A DNA stretch of 64,000 nt, from assembly GCA_934045905.1 (NCBI GenBank), contig OW203765.1, positions 17,113,409 to 17,177,408 on the forward strand. The letters run 5' to 3'. Position 1 is the first letter of the stretch. Each line of letters starts with the position of its first letter. Below the pieces are notes generated by a model. It was not told where the DNA came from, ran no database searches, and saw nothing but the letters and a program-made list of their open reading frames with translations. Positions 55,337 through 64,000 of the stretch are shown here, in pieces. A program made the translations under genes and the position numbers. The stretch comes from Leuctra nigra. Its lineage: Eukaryota; Arthropoda; Insecta; Plecoptera; Leuctridae.

Positions 55337-58054
55337 TAGTGTTCAGTGGTCAATATAGGTATTTCATTGATTATTCCCACTTAAGGATTGGTAAATCAGA
55401 GTCTAAGCCAAGTTTCTACTTTTCCGCTCGTTGAAATCTTTGAAAAATGTTATACCTATTGACTATTTGATAAGTGATCGATTTTCTCGTCACCTTATAT
55501 TCAACGATCCGCCTCTTGATGAATTCGAATGTTGATCCATTAGCAATGTTCCCGGATCGAACGACTTTGTTTTCGAACTCGTCAATCAGGCGCGCGTAAA
55601 TCAAGCGCGTAATAATCGCCCATCAAGCCGGCTAATGAGACACACTGATTGTATGAAGGTGATAATGATCACACGGTTCATTTAACAGCCGATCTGACAG
55701 CCGACTGCAGCCTCTCCCCCCTCTCCACCTTGCGCGCAACATTTTGCCCATGTATAGCGCTAGTGACACAGTTTCGCAACGCGCCTGGCCCCCGGCGTCA
55801 CCTGTTCGCAAAGCGACGGCTGTGCGCCGCGGGGGCGGCGTCCCCGACTCCCGCGTCCCGCCCCGCGGAGGGTTGTGTCGGGGGCGAGGGCGCCCCCCGG
55901 TCCCCGGCGATCGCGGCGTCGCGGCGCCTCCGCGGCGGCCACATCGACGCCCACATGGCCGGCGAGAGAGTGGATTGCGAGAGGTTTTTCATGTGCGCCG
56001 CGTCAAGGCTGTGGCGGATTAGGTTTGTTGCGACATGTGTTGATGCGAACAAGTGATTTGATGACGCCGATGTCCCTCAATTGTCCACAAATACCATTAA
56101 TTGCTTTAGATTGCATCGTGATTGCAGCCATCACGACCGAAGAATGTAAACATAATCGGATTCCATTCAGTTGTCGGTTTCACTTTCGCATCGTAAGTGA
56201 AAATGTGAGTTTTTAACTTGCCTCTCCATTCCAATTGAAATGTCATCATCACCATTGGTTATGGCAACAATTGTCTGACCAAATCATCGGTAGCCCGCAT
56301 AGCAAACACACTTTTAGATATGTGAACTATTTTGTTCATTTCAATGTTTCTTATACCTAGGTTTGTTCGTTTATCCGTATAAAAATATGTCAAGAGAAGA
56401 TGAAAACACTGTTCTAGACACCTAATGACTTGTGAAGAATTGAGAGAAGTATTAATTACCACGAGTGTATGCGAGAGCACGCCATGACACTGACCTTGCG
56501 TCACCCTCTCGAGCTGTTTGCTTCAAAACGCCCAGCTATCGGGGTGTCTTGCCCACGCGTATTACAATGTGGAAGGAAACGAGCGAGCAGGTGGCCGACG
56601 TGGCGCGCACAAGTCGGGTACAAAACAATTACATCCTTGTCTTGCACGGAACAGCTGGCGGAGATCCACCGCCTGCTGGAGTTTGAAATGTCATTCGTTC
56701 GAATTTTTGAAACGCACCGCCGACCGAGAGAGATCCCGGGAACAGGTTCAAATTCGAAATGGGATTCGTTCGAATTTTTGAAATGCACCGCCGACCGACA
56801 CAAATCCCGGGAACAGTTCACATTGTGATTCGTTGGAGTTTTTGAAAATATTCCTTAACTTTTCTCTTCACCCTAAATTTTGAACAATACTGGTGTGCAT
56901 AAGGACACATTATTGACCTATATTTTGTTGATCTATGACATAAAGTTGAGTGAGCCGGTTTTGCATACTCCCAATTAGATTTTATTGACCGAATTTTATA
57001 ATCTTTTTCGAGCAGTAAATAAACGATCGCTTGCAGTTTCGAGAATGAAAGTAAGATCGTCAAAGATATCTATAGAAAAAGAGTATGTTTGGGGGCTTAT
57101 ACATAATTGCTGTTTCCGTGTAACAATTACTCGGTCTTTATCTCTCTTGGCTTGGCGTTCGAGGAATGCATAATTCCATGTTCTTTCTTCGAGCTGTTAT
57201 CTTTGAATTCCTAACAATAGTTCCACACACAACTGGTTCGTTAGCTGCCTGTTTGATAGCATTGACTCAATTAAACATGATTCAGTGTGTGTTTCCAATA
57301 GGAAATACTTTACCTTATAAGGAAGGAGATTTGCTGTTACCAGAAACATTCGGTCTGCAAATATTTGAACGAGTGATTCAGAACGATAAATTTACTTCCT
57401 AAGTAATGCCAGTTGATTCAGATGGAATGCACTCTTTCAATTCTTACACACTAACGTACCTCCAGAGGAAACTAAAGTTATTTTAGAAATACAATTCAAT
57501 TTCTTGAATTACGGATTTTAAAAGCAAACTTTGTCCAAAGTTGACTCTTGTTGTTCAGGGTAAAACGTAGTAAGGTTTCTTTTGATGTCTATGGTCATCG
57601 AATAATAATTTTGATCGGTCCTTCTTCGTAGACAATTCTAGGTACATGGACAATGTATTTGCAATGTGTCGAAGAAGTAAAATAGCTCAAGGAAATTTGC
57701 TACAATTTAGCTCGCGGCTCTTTGATATTACGCGTTGACTCCATGGAGGCCCTCCAGTCTAGAGGCAAAATGCCGGAGGTCCCTTCCAATCATTCTCATA
57801 AAGGCGGAAAAACCTGTCAAAACGTCTATGCACATACTAGACAAATAAAACGGGTTATGATTCATAAACATCTTCTGAATTTCCACAGTACGTGATGTTC
57901 TTGCACTTGCAGAAAGTGCATGTGCATGCGTTGAACTTTGTACATGACCGTATAAGGCCTGCTGGTAACCGAGGAATTAGCTGCACAAATGTTTATATTC
58001 CACGCGCTTGGAATTTGCTGCGATGCCCCATTGTTTTACTGTGGAGTTTCACAA

Positions 58055-58719
58055 CAGGGCCATTCCACGGTAACTCACATTACATTCAGAACAAAATTTG
58101 TTCAATAATTTGTTATTTTTATTGATCAAATAATTAGAAAATAAGTTACAAAAAATATTAATGATACCGTCTTGATAATACGTGTATGGTACCATTAAGA
58201 CATTGGTGCCCAAAAATTCATTAGTTTTGAAATTAATTAAAAACATGTTGGTAACTCACATTACAAAAAAGTGACACTCTGAATGAGTCCACATACTAAA
58301 AATTAAAATTTTCTTCTCTAATCAGAGCTACAATATTGCTTTGTTTCCCAACACACAAACAATAGATCAATTAAACACTATTTAAAAAAGAACCTAAATT
58401 AATTTGAGGTTTTTAATTAATAACATCACTTTATGTTGGTAACTCACATTACAGAAAAAAGTAACTCACATTACACTTGTGATTTAACTTTGGTTTCCCT
58501 ATACCAAAATAGCATATTAGTTCATGAAAATAGCATGTACTTTTTTGTTTGTTTTTTAAATTCAAAATTTTTTATGTTTGAAATGTTTTATTTTTTATTT
58601 GGTTTGTTTTTGACAACAAACTTGCAAATTTTATTAAAATCCTTCAATTGTAAGGCCTTGAATTAAATATTTAAAAAAACACAACCGAGATATTTTCCCC
58701 TAGTTCCATGGAATGGCCC
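58055..58719. mobile_element. Inverted-repeat element with repeated GTAACTCACATTACA words
   Basis: CAGGGCCATTCCA at the left and TGGAATGGCCC at the right are inverse. GTAACTCACATTACA occurs at 58070, 58251, 58439 and 58461 (start positions). The interior is AT-rich with no transposase. Confidence 0.6.
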
Positions 58720-59359
58720 AACAGCTGTTTTGTCACGTTTCTTGGTCGAACCAGGACGCGCAAATTGTTGCCCAAAAATGGCGCGGTTTTCGCCGGTTTG
58801 CTTGCAAATTGGTTCGACATTATCGCTGGGACGAGCTGCAGGGAAGATGTTGGAAAGTGTGTTTTTAGCGGATAAGATTAGCTCTGCGGCGTGTAAACAT
58901 TCGGTTTGCGTAAGAAGGGCGTGGCGCGCGAGGTCGCCGTTCAGGCAACCGGCGGCGACCATTTGGCGGGAAATCGCGGGCTTTTCAGAGAAAATCGCGG
59001 TTATAAAGGAAAACTGATGCGTCCACGACGAAGTAATTATAGGTACTGAGAAAGATAGGGATTTTCAGTTTGGAAATATTGGTTATACCAAAGATGTTAC
59101 GCATCAAATGTTATATTCTTTAATATTTAATCGACTCCTCAGAAATAAGTTTAAAAAACTTGAAAAGACGTGTCGTCACCTACACGACGTCCATACCGAA
59201 CCTTCCCCGATGTATACCTTATTCAAAGGTTTCTTTTCGACTGTAGGGTGATAAGAATTATGTAGATGAAAATGCCGAATGTCGGGGACAATGTCGACGG
59301 TTGTGACTATCGCCGCCTCCACACCGTGGACATGTTAGGTTCCGTCCCGCCACCTCCAC

Positions 59360-59955
59360 AACATGAACCTCGTTGGGCCTCCACGGAGGCGACCTCCACA
59401 ACGCGGACCTCCTCGTCGAGCCCCTCTCAGAGCCTCCTCAACGCTAGTTCAGACCTCCTCGTCGGGATCCTCTAAGAGCCTCCTCAACGCTGTCCTGGTC
59501 GACGCTGACTTCCACAACGCGAACCTCGTCGGGAACCTCTCGGAGCCTCCTCAACGATGTCCTGGACCTGGTAGACGCTGACCTCCTTGTCGGGACCCTC
59601 TAAGAACCTCAACGCTGTCCTGGTTGACGCCCTCCTCGTCGGGACCCTCTAAGAACCTCCTCAACGATGTCCTGGACCTGGTAGACGCTGACCTCCTTGT
59701 CGGGACCCTCTAAGAACCTCAACGCTGTCCTGGTTGACGCCCTCCTCGTCGGGACCCTCTAAGAACCTCCTCAACGCTGTCCTGGTTCAGAACCTCATTG
59801 AGTCTCCTCAACGCTGTCCTGGTCGACGCTGACCTCCACAACGCGAACCTCCTCGTCGGGAACCTCATTGAGCCTCCTCAACGCTGTCCTGGTCGACGCT
59901 GACCTCCACAACGCGAACCTCCTCGTCAGGACCCTCTCAAAGCTGCCTCAACGCT
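59360..59955. repeat. GC-rich minisatellite of interleaved short words
   Basis: Irregular repeats of CTCCTCAACGCTGTCCTGGT, CGACGCTGACCTCCACAACG, CGAACCTCCTCGTCGGGA and ACCCTCTAAGAACCTC. A 118-bp stretch near 59540-59655 recurs at about 59658-59770. It lies in zipper intron 1. Confidence 0.75.
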
Positions 59956-61687
59956 GTCCTGGTTGACGCGGCGATGCAGCTGCGCGCGAGTGTGATATGA
60001 CGAGAGAGTGGAACCGCATTCCGCAGAGGTCACGTGTGTGAAGAGCGCGCTGCTCGCTCCTCCGCCTCCTCTAGACTCTCCATCTCGTCGGGGACCTCGA
60101 CATGGCGGCTGACATCGCCGGCCGGTTGACACGACCAATTGATTCGCGATTGACGACGTCGTTCTCTGCGAATCGTCGCTTTCTCTCTCGACGGAATCCG
60201 CGCCTTATCAATCAAATGATGAATTAGTGTCAATCAAAGCTATTTCAAATCATTAGCAACGGTATTCAACAACTCAAGAGTCTACTCTCTGTTTCTAGAG
60301 GGAAGGGACATAAAATCTAAACAATATTTTGGTTGATTTTATACGTTTGAGAGCTTTAATTTTTAGTTGTCAAAATCTAAAAAAGCTATCGCTTAGCTTC
60401 AAAGCTATCGGCAGATCACCCATCAGATTAGAATTGAAAAACGCTCAGAGAATTGAATGGAGTCTTTTTATGTGAGTCTACTCAGTGGTATGACATACTA
60501 TATAAAACGTTTCATTTCGCCTACAAAGTATGTATTAACAACATTTTGTCATACCTACTTCCATTTTACAGTCCAGTACCACATTATTTCAGTTATTTTC
60601 TTCATAAGTGGACTTGTAAAAATCGCTAAGTAATGGAGCCTTTTTATGTATATTCTAGCTAGTACCTACAGCTATCAGTTCAAGGTTATGGTTGACATTT
60701 TGTCATGGGGAGAGCAAGAAGTCACTATGTGTCCGCATGCAATGGCGTCTCACTGCCGCCGAGACCTGAGCCGAGGCGCCGCGTGCAACGAAGTGCAAGC
60801 GTTGCATCTGCACTCTCGTTGCCGCCTTCCGATTACTGTTGTTATCTCGATCGCTTTCTCCGCCGCCCGCACCGCGTTTATCAGATGCAGATGAGATGTC
60901 GGATGATCACAGCACCGCGAGAGAAGTGGGATAAGATAAAAGGAAATGGTTCCATTCATTGGGGAAGGAGTGCGTTCTTCGGACTATTGCCAAAAGCCCA
61001 CTTCGAAGCAGTAAAAGCACTGAGTAAAAGCAGTAAAAACGCAGCTTTTATGTTGATACTAACTATTCCGTGGGCATGGAATTTCCCAATATCCAAAGAA
61101 TTAGCTAATTTATATGTGGATTGTTCTATTTTTGTGGTGAAAATTAGTACAACTTCAAATATTTCCGCAATAATCTAATAATCTACTTCGGATTTCGCTA
61201 ATGACAGCTAAAGTAAATCTTCATGAAAAATAAAATACGATGCCTGTACCTAATCTAATCGAAAACAGAAATGTTGAAAAGCTAGGTGACGACTTTGTGG
61301 TATCTGCAAGGGAGTGTAAATTCGTACATGGATCGTGGCGGCGACGCAATTAATTCAATATCCTCGCGTTGACTTGTTCGTCGTCAAGATTCGGCATTGT
61401 CTTGACTTGGCCGTTGTTTCGCGCGTCTTGTGTCCTGCAAGTGACGGAGATTGATGCGACTCCCCCCCCCCCCTGGAGGTGAAAGTGGGGGGTGACGTCA
61501 CCGTCGCCCACGCAGCCCGCTTGAAAGCAGTTACCAGTCACTTGACGTCTTTGTCCTGGGCGCAGGGCGGTTGGTCGCTGACCACTTGGCCCAATCAACA
61601 CAGACTCGTTTCAACTGATATTCCCGAGCCACTTAGAGCTGATGGACGACTTTTCAATAGCCACATTATTATGCTCTGGCGTTGGTA

Positions 61688-61868
61688 CACTCAACAAAAC
61701 AGAAAATGGTATTTGAACGAAACTGTTGGCTGCTTGTCAGGCCCCTTGACTATCTGGCTATTATCAATGAAATCAGAGCTCATAGATGACGAGTTTATCG
61801 GATGATGCCATCATATCTTTTTTAGCCAATCTGTTTCTTTCGAATACCGTTTTATCTTTTGTTGAGTG
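61688..61868. mobile_element. Short inverted-repeat element related to 41368-41578
   Basis: CACTCAACAAAA at the left, TTTTGTTGAGTG at the right, and the shared interior TATCAATGAAATCAGAGCTC and GGATGATGCCAT. Confidence 0.65.
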
Positions 61869-62079
61869 TCCATGTTTATCTTATTTTTGGGAACAGGTAA
61901 AAAGGAACCGAATCTAAGTAATTGGGCTCTAATTGTGGGGGGTATAAGATTTTATAGCTATAAGTTGGCAAAAATTCAATTGGAAGTTTTAATTATTTCC
62001 TGCTTCTTTCTTTCTACCATTGTTTCTTCAAGCTTTTACAAAACAGCTGGGCCGTTATAGAAATCTACTGAGCAAGTCT

Positions 62080-62240
62080 TGTTAGATTCCCGCAGTCGTC
62101 CTTATAAGATATTTTTCGTGATCGCTCAGTCAAGAGGTAAATGCTGGGAAGGTCGCCTACTAATAGTCCACGACCGCTGCCGTGCCACCGTCCGTTCGTA
62201 TATAAATTCTTCATCATCATCTCCCAATCATCATTACTGA
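62080..62240 (+). repeat. SINE fragment, family A
   Basis: AGATTCCCGCAGTCGTCCTT (end of the tRNA-like head), then GTAAATGCTGGGAAGGTCGC and TCATCATCATCTCCCAATCA in family order. Confidence 0.6.
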
Positions 62241-62954
62241 CGCTGTGATAGTTACTCGCGAGTAATGGAAGGCGGAATCCTCTGGGCTCGGCGGCGCGAA
62301 CAAGCCGGCGCATTGTCCTTGAAGTATAGTCGCCTCCGCGGCAGCCGCGATCTCTTCGCGTCCTCCGCCGCGGCGTTGTCATGGCGACGGGCGGAGGCGC
62401 GCGGGAGCCGACTATGATGACTAACGCTCTGTTCCAAGGTGGGCCGCCGGCTCGGTAACATTCGGCGGAGTTCGACGCCCACCTGGCCCACCGACCTCTC
62501 ATTCAGAGTAGATCATACGCAGGTAGCACGGCTGGGAACTTACTGGAGACGAGAGAATTCGACAAATAACTACAGTACGTTTCACACTGAATTTGCAGCA
62601 CCGAAAAAAACAATTTTCTGCTTGGAATTCCTATTTTACACGTCAATTTTTGATATTTTTCTGGCACTATCTCCACCTCACCCTATAACAATAGAGGAGA
62701 AAAGAAAAACCACATTTCTGAGGTGTACACAGCATTTTATTGGCGATTGTATTTAGACATTTGCCCTCAGGCGCTGAAAGGTCCCCTCCAAACGCCGAAT
62801 CCTCCTCTTTTGAGTGTCCATCTAAATTGTTCAAAGTTTGTTTTCACAAGATTTTACACTTTTTATGTTTATATACGTTTCAATGACCTTCAATGCTGGG
62901 ATTTTGAAGAAACGATCGTTCTTTTGTTGTTGTTTTATAGAGAGATAAAGAATA

Positions 62955-63357
62955 TTAAGAGGCAAACGGAAGCGAACGGGAATCGCAGGGTTCGTCAGAG
63001 CGTTTTTTTAAAATTTTATCTTCCCACTAAATAATTTTAAAAAATCAGATAGTAACGACCCATTACAGCATAATTGACTAAATAATGCCGCACACTGGAG
63101 TTCATTATGACCTCTGGTACGACCTCAAAGTGTTAAATACGATATTTTTAGCAAAATAATAAAAAATAATCGTATTTAACACTTTGAGGTCGCACCAGAG
63201 GTCATAAAGTACTCCGGTGTGCGGCATTATTTAGTTTATTAGGCTGTTATGGGTCGTTACTATCTGATTTTTTAAAATTATTTAGTGGGAAGACAAAAAT
63301 TCAAAAAAACGCTCTGACGAACCGTGCGATTCCCGCTCGCTTCCGTTTGCCTCTTAA
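62955..63357. mobile_element. TTAA-flanked palindromic element with arms of about 190 bp
   Basis: Starts TTAAGAGGCAAACGGAAGCG and ends CGCTTCCGTTTGCCTCTTAA. The arms stay inverse almost to the centre (GACCTCAAAGTGTTAAATAC against GTATTTAACACTTTGAGGTC), around a loop of roughly 30 bp rich in A and T. Confidence 0.82.
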
Positions 63358-63450
63358 GGATGGACGGTGTGAAGGAGGCGCTCGTGGCCTATTAGTAGGA
63401 AATCCCCCACCATTTGCCTCTCGACTGAGGGAATCGAACTGGAACCAAGA
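63358..63450 (-). repeat. SINE fragment, family A, reverse orientation
   Basis: The plus strand reads CTCGTGGCCTATTAGTAGGA and CATTTGCCTCTCGACTGAGG, the inverse of the family body. It directly abuts the palindromic element. Confidence 0.6.
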
Positions 63451-64000
63451 CCCTGAGCCAGCTTGCTCCCTTCACCTCATAGACTTCGATGACGTGACAA
63501 GCTGTGAATGTAATGTGATATTATCAGTATCTACAGATATTGTGTAATCGATCTTGATTCGACATCTTGATTGTGATCTCCTGATTGGATCTTTCTTCGA
63601 CGAGAGTGATTCATGATGTTGAGTCGCCGCCATGACAGTCGGCCGGTCACGTGGTGCTCTGTGGCGGGAAGCGGGTGCGTGGGCGGCGGACCTTGGCTCT
63701 TGCTTGCTCGCCGCGGTGATCCTGAGTGGGATGGCGTGGCGTAAACATCGCGGACAGAGCAAGCATGAGGGTCTTACGTCTTCCTAGCAGTGATCGAGTG
63801 CGACAGAACATTGACATCGCGGTCGATGGTCAACGGACAACTCTAATGTGAGACAACGGCATAGTCGATCGAGTGAGGTCCAGTCAATGCTATTCTGGTC
63901 ATAAGAGTAGTCAATCGCCTGTCGACAATTAGTTGTACGAGGCACCTTATGAGTCAAGTAACACGCCATCACGCAGGTTTTGTGACTACCCAGTTCAGCA

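Larger units (their letters stand above)
44379..64000. other. Zipper intron 1 (at least 19.6 kb), repeats and no recognised exon
   Basis: No block encodes myosin motor motifs such as GESGAGKT on the plus strand. The contents are SINEs, DNA transposons and minisatellites, listed separately. Stretches such as 44400-46900, 47600-48150, 48310-51340, 55340-58050 and 59960-61680 hold no feature I can name; some are GC-rich (45130-45410, 55690-55990, 62260-62480) and could hold enhancers or an alternative promoter. Confidence 0.6.

Noticed and set aside
55649..56216. Pro/Arg-rich open frames
   Set aside because: Product of the CpG-rich block; open in several frames on both strands.

Overview
This window is nuclear DNA of an animal, very probably an insect. 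The genes are split by spliceosomal introns with GT-AG borders, the intergenic and intronic DNA is AT-rich and packed with short DNA transposons and tRNA-derived SINEs, and the proteins match arthropod or vertebrate orthologues exon by exon. A hemimetabolous insect such as a hemipteran would fit the repeat content, but that is a guess.

Layout. 1-4.3 kb holds repeats, a possible 3' gene end and a small membrane RING-finger gene. 4.3-8.4 kb is a LINE remnant and nested transposons. 8477-18072 (minus) is the complete IFT56/TTC26 ciliary transport gene in eight coding exons (558 residues predicted). It shares a 240-bp promoter region with NUBP2 (18310-19260, plus, three exons), a cytosolic Fe-S assembly ATPase. 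NUBP2 meets ECSIT (minus, 19389-21402, two exons) tail to tail. ECSIT is divergent from the translation factor eIF3d (21988-26938, plus, nine exons). After a repeat-rich gap comes a low-specificity threonine aldolase gene (minus, 33934-37714, eight exons, one GC-AG intron). At 44025-44378 is the first coding exon of non-muscle myosin II heavy chain (zipper); the last 19.6 kb appears to be its first intron.

The four housekeeping genes between 8 and 27 kb form a compact head-to-head and tail-to-tail cluster, and the size of each gene is set mainly by transposons in its introns. I resolved exon borders by hand; for all the named genes the reading phases close across every junction and the total lengths agree with the families.

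Most notable points: (1) inside TTC26 an intron acceptor plus the start of its exon has been amplified into eleven tandem 99-bp copies. This gives eleven identical in-frame splice acceptors and an open 33-residue repeat close to TPR length. (2) At 30508 an internally deleted LINE starts, at its target-site duplication, with a sequence that folds as an HDV-like self-cleaving ribozyme. (3) An inverted pair of histone-type 3' stem-loops sits in a repeat at 2.1-2.4 kb. (4) A 268-bp tandem repeat carrying YY1-, ETS- and CRE-like sites lies upstream of zipper. (5) Six non-autonomous hAT elements have visible 8-bp target duplications, including a hAT nested inside a TA-flanked element. No bacterial-type features are present.
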